Positions 45,607 through 53,986 of a stretch of DNA of 64,000 nt are shown piece after piece. Source of the DNA: Mycobacterium sp. 1081908.1 (GTDB lineage Bacteria; Actinomycetota; Actinomycetes; Mycobacteriales; Mycobacteriaceae); assembly GCF_001673535.1 (NCBI RefSeq), contig NZ_LZLY01000014.1:62001-126000 (forward strand), given 5' to 3'. Both the position numbers and the translations under genes were made by a program. The notes beneath the pieces are model-generated. The model did not search any database. It saw only the letters and a program-made list of their open reading frames with translations, and was not told the DNA's origin. Position 1 is the first letter of the stretch. Each line of letters starts with the position of its first letter.

Positions 45607-46224
45607 CTAGTGTCGCGGACCGAGCAGGGCTATGGACGCGTCGACCGCCGGTTCGACGATCCCGCGCACCGGTTTGCCGTCCTCGACGGCCAGCGCGGTC
45701 AGCTCGCGCAGGCCGCCCAACAGGATCACGGCCAGCGGCGGGGTCAACGGCGGCAGCTCCGCGCGCCGGAATCCCGGGCTGGCGCTGAGATCGATCAGCA
45801 GGTTGGACAGCAACTGCACGCCGCGGCGCTGCACCGGGCGGGCGACGTCACCCAACGACGGGAGCTCGCGAATCAAGCTCAAGGTGATGGCCGGGCGGGC
45901 CTCCATGTGTTCGACATAGGCCTCGACGGCCTGACGAATCTGCCGGTGCCAGTCCGCCTCGGGGTCCACGGCCGCGGCGATGTTCTCGCCGAGCTTTTCG
46001 ATGTCGGCCCGCAGCAGTTCGAGGAAGCACGCCTCCTTGCTCGCGAACTGGTCGTAAAAGGTGCGCTTGGACGTGCGGGCGTGGCGGACGATGTCGGCGA
46101 CCGTGCTGGTCCGGTAGCCGCGCTCACCGATCGCGGTGGCAAGGCCGTCCAGCAGCCGGAGACGAAACGCGTCGGGCTTGCCGAGCACCGCGTCGTCGGC
46201 CGCTGCCGTCACCGCTGATGTCAC
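45607..46224 (-). CDS. TetR-family regulator (Rv0135c-like)
   Basis: A 205-residue repressor matching Rv0135c in position and size. The helix-turn-helix is TVADIVRHARTSKRTFYDQF near residues 41-60. It is divergent from cyp138 across 109 bases that contain two identical inverted-repeat sites, so it very probably controls cyp138 and itself. The GTG start at 46224 is chosen; a second in-frame GTG four codons on is possible. Confidence 0.87.
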   Translation of the reverse strand: MTSAVTAAADDAVLGKPDAFRLRLLDGLATAIGERGYRTSTVADIVRHARTSKRTFYDQFASKEACFLELLRADIEKLGENIAAAVDPEADWHRQIRQAVEAYVEHMEARPAITLSLIRELPSLGDVARPVQRRGVQLLSNLLIDLSASPGFRRAELPPLTPPLAVILLGGLRELTALAVEDGKPVRGIVEPAVDASIALLGPRH

Positions 46225-46265
46225 GGCGGACGCCCCCTTCGGTGAATGCGGACCTTGTCAGGCTT

Positions 46266-46281
46266 GGTACCACAGAGTACC
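46266..46281. promoter_or_regulatory. Operator site 1 (GGTAC-N6-GTACC)
   Basis: Perfect 5-bp arms GGTAC and GTACC with a 6-base spacer. It lies 42 bases upstream of the TetR start. An identical arrangement is repeated 33 bases to the right. Confidence 0.8.
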
Positions 46282-46298
46282 GTATCGGGAAAGGTTTT

Positions 46299-46314
46299 GG
46301 TACACCGCGGTACC
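46299..46314. promoter_or_regulatory. Operator site 2 (GGTAC-N6-GTACC)
   Basis: Same arms and spacer length as site 1 but with a different spacer sequence. It ends 19 bases before the cyp138 ATG. The 33-bp distance is about three helical turns, so two TetR dimers could bind on one face of the DNA. Confidence 0.8.
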
Positions 46315-46333
46315 GCCCCCGGACGGGGGAGAT

Positions 46334-47692
46334 ATGGGGAGCAACAACGCCATGAGCGACGTCGTCACCGCCCCGCCGGGGACCCCGGCCGTCAGGCTGC
46401 CACCCGCGGCCCGGATCCCGAAGCTGTTGTGCGGCATCGCCTTCGCGAGTTCGCGCCGCGGCATGATCAAGCGCCTGGCGCGGCGCCATGGCGACGTGTT
46501 CACGCTCAACATCCCGATCTACGGTCGCGTCGTGATCGTCGGCGATCCGCAGCTGGCCAAGCAGATCTTCACGACCGGCCCCGAGGAGCTCGGCAACATC
46601 CAGCCCAACCTGAGCCGCCTGTTCGGCACGGGCTCCGTGTTCGCGCTCGACGGGGACGACCACCGCCGGCGGCGGCGCCTGCTGGCGCCGCCCTTCCACG
46701 GCAAGAGCATGAAGAACTACGAGGCGATCATCGAAGAGGAGACGCTGCGCGAGACGGCCAATTGGCCGGAGGGCCGGCCGTTCCCGACGCTGCCGTCGAT
46801 GATGCACATCACGCTCAACGCCATCCTGCGCGCGGTGTTCGGCGCCGACGGCGCCGAGCTGGACGAGCTGCGCCGGCTCATTCCGCCGTGGGTCACCCTC
46901 GGCTCGCGGCTGGCCGCACTGCCGAAGCCCGAACGGACGTATGGCCGGTTCAGCCCGTGGGGCCGGCTGGCCGACTGGCGGCGACAATACGACGCCGTCA
47001 TCGACAAGCTGATCGACGCCGAGCGGGCGGATCCGAACTTCGCCGAACGCACCGACGTGCTGGCGCTGATGCTGCGCAGCACCTACGAGGACGGCTCGGC
47101 CATGTCACGCAGGGACATCGGCGACGAGCTGCTCACGTTGCTGGCCGCCGGCCACGAGACCACCGCATCCACCCTCGCCTGGGCCTTCGAGCGGCTGACG
47201 CGGCACCCCGAGGTGCTGTCCGACTTGGTCGAGGAGGCCGACAACGGCGGCAGCGAGCTGCGCCAGGCGGCGATCCTGGAGGTGCAGCGGGCCAGGACGG
47301 TCATCGATTTCGCGGCCCGCCGCGTCTACCCGCCAACATTCCAGCTCGGCGAATGGGTCCTCTCCCAAGGGGATTCGATCATCGTCAGCATCGCGCAGAT
47401 CCACGACAATCCCGACGTCTATCCCGACCCGGAGCGCTTCGATCCGCAGCGCTACATCGGGGGCAAGCCGTCCACGTTCGCGTGGATCCCGTTCGGTGGC
47501 GGCACCCGCCGCTGCGTGGGCGCCGCGTTCGCCAACATGGAGATGGACGTGGTGCTGCGAACGGTGCTGCGCGACTTCACGATCGAGACCACGACGGCGC
47601 CGGGCGAGCGGTGGCACTCCCGCGGTGTCGCCTACACCCCCAAGAACGGCGGGCGCATCGTGGTTCACCGGCGCCGAGCCGCGGCGGACTGA
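46334..47692 (+). CDS. cyp138: Cytochrome P450 CYP138
   Basis: A 452-residue P450 mono-oxygenase matching Rv0136. The heme-binding loop is FGGGTRRCVGAAFANME with the axial Cys, the I-helix oxygen motif is AGHETTASTLAW, and the ExxR motif is in EVQRARTVI. There is no N-terminal membrane anchor. The substrate is unknown. The ATG at 46334 follows GGGGGA; an ATG six codons later (MSDVVTAP) is an alternative start. Its stop is one base from the convergent msrA stop. Confidence 0.93.
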   Translation: MGSNNAMSDVVTAPPGTPAVRLPPAARIPKLLCGIAFASSRRGMIKRLARRHGDVFTLNIPIYGRVVIVGDPQLAKQIFTTGPEELGNIQPNLSRLFGTGSVFALDGDDHRRRRRLLAPPFHGKSMKNYEAIIEEETLRETANWPEGRPFPTLPSMMHITLNAILRAVFGADGAELDELRRLIPPWVTLGSRLAALPKPERTYGRFSPWGRLADWRRQYDAVIDKLIDAERADPNFAERTDVLALMLRSTYEDGSAMSRRDIGDELLTLLAAGHETTASTLAWAFERLTRHPEVLSDLVEEADNGGSELRQAAILEVQRARTVIDFAARRVYPPTFQLGEWVLSQGDSIIVSIAQIHDNPDVYPDPERFDPQRYIGGKPSTFAWIPFGGGTRRCVGAAFANMEMDVVLRTVLRDFTIETTTAPGERWHSRGVAYTPKNGGRIVVHRRRAAAD

Positions 47693-47693
47693 A

Positions 47694-48209
47694 TCAGCTG
47701 CCGGCGGTGGCCCGGCGCGGCAGCTTCCAGCCGGGCCGCACGAAGTGGCACGTGTACCCGTTGGGGTAGTGCTGCAGGTAATCCTGATGCTCGGGCTCGG
47801 CCTCCCAGAAGTCGCCGGCGGGACTGACCTCGGTCACGACCTTGCCCGGCCACAGGCCCGACGCCTCGACGTCGGCGATGGTGTCGAGCGCGATCCGCTT
47901 CTGCTCCTCGTCGAGGTAGAAGATGGCCGAGCGGTAGCTGGTCCCCATGTCGTTGCCCTGGCGGTTCTTCGTCGTCGGATCGTGGATCTGGAAGAAGAAC
48001 TCCAGCAGCGTGCGGTAATCGGTGACCGTGGGGTCGTAGACGATTTCGATCGCTTCGGCGTGGGTGCCGTGATTGCGGTAGGTCGCGTTGGGGACGTCGC
48101 CGCCGCTGTAGCCGACCCGGGTCGCGATCACGCCGGGTTGCTTGCGAATCAGGTCCTGCATGCCCCAGAAGCAGCCGCCGGCGAGAATCGCCTTTTGAGG
48201 ATCTGTCAT
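47694..48209 (-). CDS. msrA: Peptide methionine sulfoxide reductase MsrA
   Basis: A 171-residue enzyme that repairs methionine-S-sulfoxide. The catalytic motif is [12 protein letters not shown] near residue 11, followed by [20 protein letters not shown] and [15 protein letters not shown]. It matches Rv0137c but ends about ten residues earlier. The only other Cys is in [12 protein letters not shown] near residue 155. The ATG is preceded by GGAGGGG on the reverse strand. Confidence 0.95.
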   Translation of the reverse strand: MTDPQKAILAGGCFWGMQDLIRKQPGVIATRVGYSGGDVPNATYRNHGTHAEAIEIVYDPTVTDYRTLLEFFFQIHDPTTKNRQGNDMGTSYRSAIFYLDEEQKRIALDTIADVEASGLWPGKVVTEVSPAGDFWEAEPEHQDYLQHYPNGYTCHFVRPGWKLPRRATAGS

Positions 48210-48297
48210 TGCTTGCCCCTCCTTGCCGTCTCGCTACCCGCAGTCGCGTGTAACCCGGGGCGATCTTCCGATTATTCCGCATAGCCGGGTCTGGCCG

Positions 48298-48355
48298 CCG
48301 AACGTGAAACTGTTGCCGAATACCGGCGGGAAACTCGCAACCACTTCACGCTCGG
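48298..48355. repeat. Intergenic palindromic element upstream of the Rv0138 homologue
   Basis: CCGAACGTGAA (48298-48308) and TTCACGCTCGG (48345-48355) are inverted with one mismatch around a 36-base centre. The end sequence TTCACGCTCGG is typical of mycobacterial repeated intergenic palindromes. Unusually it lies between divergent genes, so it could affect promoters instead of ending transcripts. Confidence 0.65.
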
Positions 48356-48405
48356 ACAAGGCTGTCGGCTCGGCCGGCGGCGAGCCGATGCTCGACAAAC
48401 GTCAA

Positions 48406-48419
48406 TAGAACGTGTTCTA
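48406..48419. promoter_or_regulatory. KstR-type box
   Basis: TAGAACGTGTTCTA fits the KstR operator pattern TNNAACNNGTTNNA at every fixed position and has perfect 6-bp arms. It ends eight bases before the start of the SnoaL-like gene, so bound repressor would cover the promoter. KstR represses cholesterol-breakdown genes until a sterol-CoA ligand appears. Confidence 0.72.
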
Positions 48420-48427
48420 GTTTCGGC

Positions 48428-48934
48428 ATGACTACCCGCACGTTCTCGCGCGACGAACTCGCCGCCGCCTTCGAGAAATTCGAGGAAACCGTCGCCCGGG
48501 CGGCCGAAACCCGGGACTGGGACGCCTGGGTCGAGCAGTACACGCCGGACGTCGAGTACATCGAGCACGCGGCGGGCACCATGCGCGGCCGAGACGAGGT
48601 GCGCGAGTGGATCAAGCAGACGATGACGACCTTCCCCGGCAGCCACATGGTCGCGTTCCCCACGCTGTGGTCGGTCATCGACGAGCCCACCGGGCGGGTC
48701 ATCCTCGAACTGGACAACCCGATGCGCGACCCCGGCGACGGCAGCGTCATCACCGCCACCAACATCACCATCATCACGTATGCCGGCGACGGCCTGTGGA
48801 GTCGTGAGGAAGACATCTACAACCCGCTGCGGTTCCTGCGCGCGGGGATGAAGTGGTGCCGCAAGGCCCAGGCGCTGGGGACCCTCGACGACGGCGCGGC
48901 GCGCTGGATGCAACAGAACGGTGGTCAACAGTGA
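48428..48934 (+). CDS. SnoaL-like protein (Rv0138-like)
   Basis: A 168-residue NTF2-fold protein. DWDAWVEQYTPDVEYIEHAA and the MRGRDEVREWIKQTMTTFPG stretch are typical of SnoaL-like enzymes or binding proteins; the barrel strands follow to about residue 130. It matches Rv0138 in length. Its stop overlaps the next start (GTGA). A KstR-type box lies right before it, so it may act on a steroid-like substrate; this is inference. Confidence 0.87.
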   Translation: MTTRTFSRDELAAAFEKFEETVARAAETRDWDAWVEQYTPDVEYIEHAAGTMRGRDEVREWIKQTMTTFPGSHMVAFPTLWSVIDEPTGRVILELDNPMRDPGDGSVITATNITIITYAGDGLWSREEDIYNPLRFLRAGMKWCRKAQALGTLDDGAARWMQQNGGQQ

Positions 48935-49971
48935 GCGCCAAACCCAAGCTGGTCATCGGCGCCAACGGCTTCCTGGGTTCGCACGTGACCCGCCAACTCG
49001 TCGCCGACGGCGCCGAAGTGCGGGTCATGGTGCGCGCCAACGCCAACACCCGCAGCATCGACGACCTGCAGGTCACCCGATTTCTCGGCGACGTCTTCGA
49101 CACCGACACCGTGCGCCAGGCGATGGACGGCGTCGACGACGTCTACTACTGCGTCGTCGACACCCGCGCCTGGCTGCGTGACCCGTCGCCGCTGTTCCGC
49201 ACCAACGTCGAAGGCCTGCGCAACGTCCTCGACGTCGCCGTCAAGGAATCCGGCCTGCGCAGGTTCGTCTTCACCAGCACCTACGCGACCGTGGGCCGGC
49301 GGCACGGGCGCGTGGCGACCGAAGAGGACGTCATCGACCCGCGCGGACTGACCCCCTATGTCCAATCCCGGGTCCAGGCCGAGGATTTGGTGATGCGGTA
49401 CGTGGCCGAAGCCGGGCTGCCCGCCGTAGCGATGTGCGTTTCGACGACATACGGCAACGGGGACTGGGGCGGCACCCCGCACGGCGCGTTCATCGCCGGC
49501 GCGGTCTTCGGGAAGCTGCCCTTCCTGATGAACGGCGTCGAGCTTGAGGTCGTCGGCGTCGACGACGCCGCCCGGGCCATGATCCTGGCCGCCGAGCGCG
49601 GCCGCGTCGGGGAGCGATACCTGGTCTCCGAGCGGATGTTCGCGCTGAACGACGTCGTGCGGATCGCGGCCGACGAGGCGGGCGTGCCGCCGCCGCGACG
49701 CGGGATCTCGGTGCCGGTGCTCTACGCCCTGGGCGCGTTGGGCAGCCTGAGGGCCCGACTCACCGGCAAGGACTCCGAACTCAGCCTCAAGTCGGTGCGG
49801 ATGATGCGCGCCGAAGCCCCCGTCGACAGCAGCAAGGCGATGCGGGAATTGGGCTGGCAGCCGCGGCCGGTGGAGGAATCGATCCGCGAGGCGGCCCGCT
49901 TCTGGGCCGCCCTGAAGGGCGGGCAGCCCGCTCGAACCGAGGCGAAGGACAGCACCGCGCCGGCCGAGTAG
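48931..49971 (+). CDS. NAD-dependent epimerase/3beta-HSD-like reductase (Rv0139-like)
   Basis: A 346-residue extended SDR. The nucleotide motif is VIGANGFLGSHVTRQL at residues 8-23 and the catalytic Tyr and Lys region is the TPYVQSRVQAEDLVMRY stretch near 150, where Arg stands at the usual Lys position in YVQSR. That change deserves care when a reaction is assigned. Likeness to 3beta-hydroxysteroid dehydrogenases and the KstR-type box upstream suggest a steroid or terpenoid substrate. The GTG start overlaps the upstream stop. Confidence 0.87.
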   Translation: MSAKPKLVIGANGFLGSHVTRQLVADGAEVRVMVRANANTRSIDDLQVTRFLGDVFDTDTVRQAMDGVDDVYYCVVDTRAWLRDPSPLFRTNVEGLRNVLDVAVKESGLRRFVFTSTYATVGRRHGRVATEEDVIDPRGLTPYVQSRVQAEDLVMRYVAEAGLPAVAMCVSTTYGNGDWGGTPHGAFIAGAVFGKLPFLMNGVELEVVGVDDAARAMILAAERGRVGERYLVSERMFALNDVVRIAADEAGVPPPRRGISVPVLYALGALGSLRARLTGKDSELSLKSVRMMRAEAPVDSSKAMRELGWQPRPVEESIREAARFWAALKGGQPARTEAKDSTAPAE

Positions 49972-50054
49972 CCCGCGGTTTCAGTTGGCGGGGCGCGGGA
50001 AGCGTTGGCGCCCGATTGGTGTTGCAAACGACATCCGCGTCTGAGGAGGAACTC

Positions 50055-50438
50055 ATGAGCCACCCGGAAATCAAAGAACCGAGCGCCGGGCACCCGATCA
50101 CCATCGAGCCGACCAGGGGCCGGGTGCAGGTCCGCGTCAACGGCGAGCTCGTCGCCGACACCACGGCGGCGTTGGAGCTGCGTGAGGCGACTTTGCCTGC
50201 GGTGCAATACATTCCGATGAGCGACGTGGTCTCCGACCGGCTCACCCGCACGGACACCAGCACCCACTGCCCGTTCAAGGGCGACGCGAGCTACTACAGC
50301 GTCACCACGTCGGCCGGCGAGACGGTCGACGACGTGATCTGGACGTACGAGCAGCCCTACCCCGCCGTCGCGGCGATCGCGGGGCACGTCGCCTTCTACC
50401 CGAACAAGGCGGAGATCTCAGTAGCCCCCGCTGGGTGA
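50055..50438 (+). CDS. DUF427 protein (Rv0140-like)
   Basis: A 127-residue single-domain DUF427 protein. Typical segments are RVQVRVNGELVADTTAALEL near the start, CPFKGDASYYSV near residue 73 and VIWTYEQPYPA near 95. The CPFKGDA motif is the family hallmark, but no activity is established. TGAGGAGG precedes the ATG. Its 3' end overlaps the convergent Rv0141c-like gene by 21 bases. Confidence 0.9.
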   Translation: MSHPEIKEPSAGHPITIEPTRGRVQVRVNGELVADTTAALELREATLPAVQYIPMSDVVSDRLTRTDTSTHCPFKGDASYYSVTTSAGETVDDVIWTYEQPYPAVAAIAGHVAFYPNKAEISVAPAG

Positions 50439-50822
50439 TTCGGGCAGCGCCCGCTCCTGCGCCCGGGTGTCGCTGTATTCACGCATCGACACGATCAGCC
50501 CGTCGCGCGTCTCGAAGATGCAGACGAAGGGGCTGTCGTATTCGAACCCGTCGGCTGTGGTGCCGGACGCGTTGGCCTCCACCACCACGGTGTCGCCCTC
50601 CGTGTAGCAGCGGCGCAGATCGACGGTGAGCTCGAGCGTCCGCTTGCGCCAGTCGATCGATTGCCGCAGGGTCGCCTTGTCGAAGGAGATCCGGGTGTAC
50701 AGGCTCCAATAGGTGAAGTCGTCGCTCAGCAGCGCAAAGCCCTCGTCCAAATCGCCGCCCTCGCTCAAGCTCTGCAGGAACATCCAGGCGAGTTCGGTGT
50801 GCGGGCCGTCGAAAGGCGTCAT
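50418..50822 (-). CDS. SnoaL-like protein (Rv0141c-like)
   Basis: A 134-residue NTF2-fold protein. LAWMFLQSLSEGGDLDEGFA and the DDFTYWSLYT strand match SnoaL-like proteins; SPFVCIFETRDGLIVSMREY forms the last strands. I chose the ATG giving MTPFDGPHTE because it gives about the length of Rv0141c; an in-frame start 13 codons earlier would almost touch the divergent glycosylase gene. It is the third SnoaL-like protein in this window. Function is unknown. Confidence 0.82.
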   Translation of the reverse strand: MTPFDGPHTELAWMFLQSLSEGGDLDEGFALLSDDFTYWSLYTRISFDKATLRQSIDWRKRTLELTVDLRRCYTEGDTVVVEANASGTTADGFEYDSPFVCIFETRDGLIVSMREYSDTRAQERALPESPSGGY

Positions 50823-50866
50823 CACATCGCAATATTGTCGTGGGAAATCGTTAGCGGTCAATCAGA

Positions 50867-51793
50867 TTGCAGAGATATCGGGTGAAGAGCGCGCGCACGG
50901 TCACATTCCCAGGGGCAGCCAGCTTCGGGCACACCCTGGCGCCCCTGCGCCGCGGCCCTCGCGACCCCTGTTTCCGGCTGCCCGGCGACGGCACCATCTG
51001 GCGAACCAGCCTGCTGTCCAGTGGTCCCGTCACGGCGCGGATCAGCCGGGCCGCCGCCAACGCGGCCCATTGCGTGGCCTGGGGCGCCGGCGCGCCGGAG
51101 TTCCTCGAGATGCTGCCCGCGATGCTGGGCGCCGACGACGACGCCTCGGACTTCGAACCGCGCGACCCCATCGTTGCCGCCGCCCACCAGCGCGTGCCGC
51201 ACCTGCGGCTGGGCCGCACCGGGCGGGTGCTGGAGGCCCTGATCCCGGCGATCATCGAGCAGCGGGTGCCCGGCGCCGACGCGTTTCGGTCCTGGCGCGT
51301 CCTGGTGTCCAAGCACGGGACGCCCGCACCCGGGCCGGCGCCGGACGGAATGCGGGTGCCGCCGTCGGCCGAGGCCTGGCGGCACATCCCGTCGTGGGAG
51401 TTCCATCGCGCCAACGTTGACCCGGGGCGGGCACAGACCGTGGTGGGTTGTGCGCGACGGGCGGCCTCGCTGGAGCGGCTGGTGTCGCAGCCCGCGGAGC
51501 AGGTCCGCGGGGCGCTGACATCCCTGCCGGGCGTGGGTGAGTGGACCGCGGCGGAAACCGCGCAGCGCGCATTCGGTGACGCCGACGCCGTGTCGGTGGG
51601 CGACTATCACATCCCGAAGATGATCGGCTGGACGCTGCTGGGCCGCCCCGTCGACGACGCCGGGATGCTCGAGCTGCTCGAACCGATGCGCCCGCACCGC
51701 CACCGGGTGGTCAGGCTGCTGGAGGCCAGCGGGCTCGCCTACGAGCCGCGGCGGGGCCCCCGGCTGCCGGTGCAGCAAATCCACACGCTGTGA
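50867..51793 (+). CDS. HhH-GPD DNA glycosylase-like protein (Rv0142-like)
   Basis: A 308-residue protein related to AlkA-type 3-methyladenine glycosylases. The helix-hairpin-helix is LTSLPGVGEWTAAETAQRAF near residues 222-241, and the catalytic Asp is in VSVGDYHIPKM near 245. The N-terminal part is a beta-rich domain as in AlkA. It should remove damaged bases in base excision repair. The TTG start gives exactly the H37Rv length; a GTG five codons later is an alternative. Confidence 0.87.
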   Translation: MQRYRVKSARTVTFPGAASFGHTLAPLRRGPRDPCFRLPGDGTIWRTSLLSSGPVTARISRAAANAAHCVAWGAGAPEFLEMLPAMLGADDDASDFEPRDPIVAAAHQRVPHLRLGRTGRVLEALIPAIIEQRVPGADAFRSWRVLVSKHGTPAPGPAPDGMRVPPSAEAWRHIPSWEFHRANVDPGRAQTVVGCARRAASLERLVSQPAEQVRGALTSLPGVGEWTAAETAQRAFGDADAVSVGDYHIPKMIGWTLLGRPVDDAGMLELLEPMRPHRHRVVRLLEASGLAYEPRRGPRLPVQQIHTL

Positions 51794-51801
51794 CCCCTCG
51801 T

Positions 51802-51825
51802 GTTTTCCAGGTTGGCCATCGGGTA
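51802..51825 (+). promoter_or_regulatory. Candidate SigF-type promoter of dps
   Basis: GTTTT at 51802-51806 and GGGTA at 51821-51825, 14 bases apart, resemble the mycobacterial SigF pattern (GTTT, 15-17 bases, GGGTA). It lies 55 bases before the dps ATG. M. smegmatis dps is known to be driven by alternative sigma factors in starvation. Confidence 0.5.
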
Positions 51826-51879
51826 CCCAGCAAGGCAAGTACCGTGTGCGAACCGCAGGAAGGAAGCTAGGGAAAAGCA

Positions 51880-52428
51880 ATGACTCAGTTCACGATTCCG
51901 GGCTTGACCGACAAGCAGGCGGCACGACTCACCGAACTGCTGCAAAAGCAACTGAGCACCTACAACGATCTGCATCTCACGCTGAAGCACATCCACTGGA
52001 ACGTGGTGGGTCCGAACTTCATTGGCGTGCACGAGATGATCGATCCCCAGGTGGACGCGGTGCGAAAGTTCGCCGACGACGTCGCCGAACGCATTGCGGC
52101 GCTTGGCGCTTCGCCGCAGGGCACGCCGGGCGCGATCATCAAGGACCGCTCGTGGGACGACTATTCCGTCGGCCGTGACACCGTCCAGGCGCATCTGGCC
52201 GCGCTGGACCTGGTGTACACCGGCGTCATCGAGGACATCCGCCAAGCCATCGACGAGACCGACGAACTCGACCAGGTGACCCAGGATTTGTTGATCGGGC
52301 AGGCGGGGCACCTGGAGAAGTTCCAATGGTTTGTCCGGGCGCACCTGGAAAGCGCCGGGGGCAAGCTGACCCACGAGGGCAAGAGCACCGAGAAGGCCGC
52401 GGCAAATACCGCCCGCCGCAAGTCCTAG
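51880..52428 (+). CDS. dps: DNA-binding ferritin-like protein Dps
   Basis: A 182-residue starvation protein that forms dodecamers, oxidises and stores iron, and protects DNA. The inter-subunit ferroxidase residues are seen in LKHIHWNVVGPNF and VHEMIDPQVDAV; PGAIIKDRSWDDY is also conserved. The Lys/Arg-rich tail (STEKAAANTARRKS) is the DNA-binding tail of M. smegmatis Dps1, to which the whole protein is very close. M. tuberculosis H37Rv lacks dps at this place. Its stop overlaps the ClC gene tail by four bases. Confidence 0.95.
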   Translation: MTQFTIPGLTDKQAARLTELLQKQLSTYNDLHLTLKHIHWNVVGPNFIGVHEMIDPQVDAVRKFADDVAERIAALGASPQGTPGAIIKDRSWDDYSVGRDTVQAHLAALDLVYTGVIEDIRQAIDETDELDQVTQDLLIGQAGHLEKFQWFVRAHLESAGGKLTHEGKSTEKAAANTARRKS

Positions 52429-53897
52429 CGACCGGCGGGGGATTCACCTTCGGCGACCGCCGAGGCTTCGGGCGTGCGCTCGGCCTCGGCGGTTTCCCGG
52501 TTCAGCCGTTGCTCCTCGTAAATTGTGACGTTGCTGCGCGACAGCACCAACGCCGCTATCCCGACGGCCAGGATCGCCCCCGGCACCACCGAAAACGAAC
52601 CGGTCATCTCGGCGACCATGATCATGATCGCCAGCGGCGCGCGCGCGACGCTGCCGAAGCACGCCATCATCCCCACCACGACGAAGATGCCCGGCTCGTG
52701 CGGCACGCCGGGCAGCCCGGACAGCTCACCCAGCCGCCAGACCGCGGCCCCCGCGAACGCGCCGATGACGATTCCCGGGCCGAACAGCCCGCCGGATCCG
52801 CCGGTGCCGATCGACAGCGACGTGGCCACGATCTTGGCGATCGGCAGGGCGACGACGATCCACAACGGGATCGCCATCAGCGACGTGCGGTCGGCCGCAA
52901 GCTGCGCCCAGCCGTAGCCGCTGCTCAGGATCTGCGGGAGCACCAGTCCCAGTAACCCGACGAGCAGCCCGCCCAGCGCCGGCTTGAGCACCGGCCCGCC
53001 GGGCAGCCGGCGGGTGAGCCGCACGGTGGTGTGGAAGGTGCGGGCGTACAGGTAGCCGACCGCCGCCGCGACCAGGCCGATCACCACGAACCACAGCAGC
53101 GGCCAGGCCTTCTCGAAGCGGTACTCGGCGTCGATGTAGCCGAACAGCGGGTCGAAGCCCAGGAACGCCCCGAGCACCGCGTAGGCCGTGCCCGAGGTGA
53201 TGAAGCCGGGTAGCAGGTAGCGGTAGTCGAAGTCGTCGCGGTAGGGGATCGACGCGGCCAGCACCGCCCCGCCCAGGGGTGCGGCGAAGATCGCGCCGAT
53301 GCCCGCGCCGATGCCCAGCGCCACCGCCGTGTGGCCGTCCTCGTCCGAGAGGTTCAGCCGCCGGGTGAGCAGCGAGGAGAAGCCGGCCGAGATTTGCGCG
53401 GTCGGGCCCTCGCGGCCGGCCGAGCCGCCCGAGCCGATGGTCAGCGCGCTGGCCGCCATCTTCACCAGCACGGCACGGAAGCGGATGGCGCGGGGATCAC
53501 CGTGGACGGCCTGGATGGCTTCGTCGGTGCCGTGGCCGGTGGCCTCCGGGGCCAGCTTCGCCACGATCAGCGCGGACAGCAGGGCGCCGCCCGTCGTCAC
53601 CAGCGGGATGGCCCACGCCCGGCTGAAGCCCGTCGACCCGTGGCCGCCGCCCTCCCCGACGGGCGTCGGGATGTGGTAGCCGGCCAGGTAGCCGAGCAGA
53701 AACTCGGCGGTGTACTTCAGCGCGAAGTAGAAGACGACGGCCCCCAGGCCGGCGATGACGCCGATCGTGACGCCCAGCAGCAGCCACTTTTGCAGGTAGC
53801 CCGACTTGCGGATCGACGTTCCGAAGCGTCCGCCGGCGGCGCGGGCCGGGGCCTCCGCCGGTTGGTTCGCGGCGCGCCCCTGACCCCCAAGCATCAC
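52425..53897 (-). CDS. ClC-family chloride channel/transporter (Rv0143c-like)
   Basis: A 490-residue membrane protein with about 10-12 hydrophobic segments. ClC signatures are the GSGGSAGREGPTAQISAG loop near residue 158, where the Glu gates Cl- transport, and GTGGSGGLFGPGIVIG near 355. There are no C-terminal CBS domains, but a charged tail of about 35 residues. It could be a Cl-/H+ exchanger. Codon 2 is also ATG, so the start may be one codon later. Confidence 0.92.
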   Translation of the reverse strand: MMLGGQGRAANQPAEAPARAAGGRFGTSIRKSGYLQKWLLLGVTIGVIAGLGAVVFYFALKYTAEFLLGYLAGYHIPTPVGEGGGHGSTGFSRAWAIPLVTTGGALLSALIVAKLAPEATGHGTDEAIQAVHGDPRAIRFRAVLVKMAASALTIGSGGSAGREGPTAQISAGFSSLLTRRLNLSDEDGHTAVALGIGAGIGAIFAAPLGGAVLAASIPYRDDFDYRYLLPGFITSGTAYAVLGAFLGFDPLFGYIDAEYRFEKAWPLLWFVVIGLVAAAVGYLYARTFHTTVRLTRRLPGGPVLKPALGGLLVGLLGLVLPQILSSGYGWAQLAADRTSLMAIPLWIVVALPIAKIVATSLSIGTGGSGGLFGPGIVIGAFAGAAVWRLGELSGLPGVPHEPGIFVVVGMMACFGSVARAPLAIMIMVAEMTGSFSVVPGAILAVGIAALVLSRSNVTIYEEQRLNRETAEAERTPEASAVAEGESPAGR

Positions 53898-53986
53898 GTC
53901 ATCTTATGCAGCGCCACCGGGCGGAGGCCGGGGAATAAGCGGACCGAAGTCCGGTTATATGGATATCTGTTACCGAGGAGGTAAAT

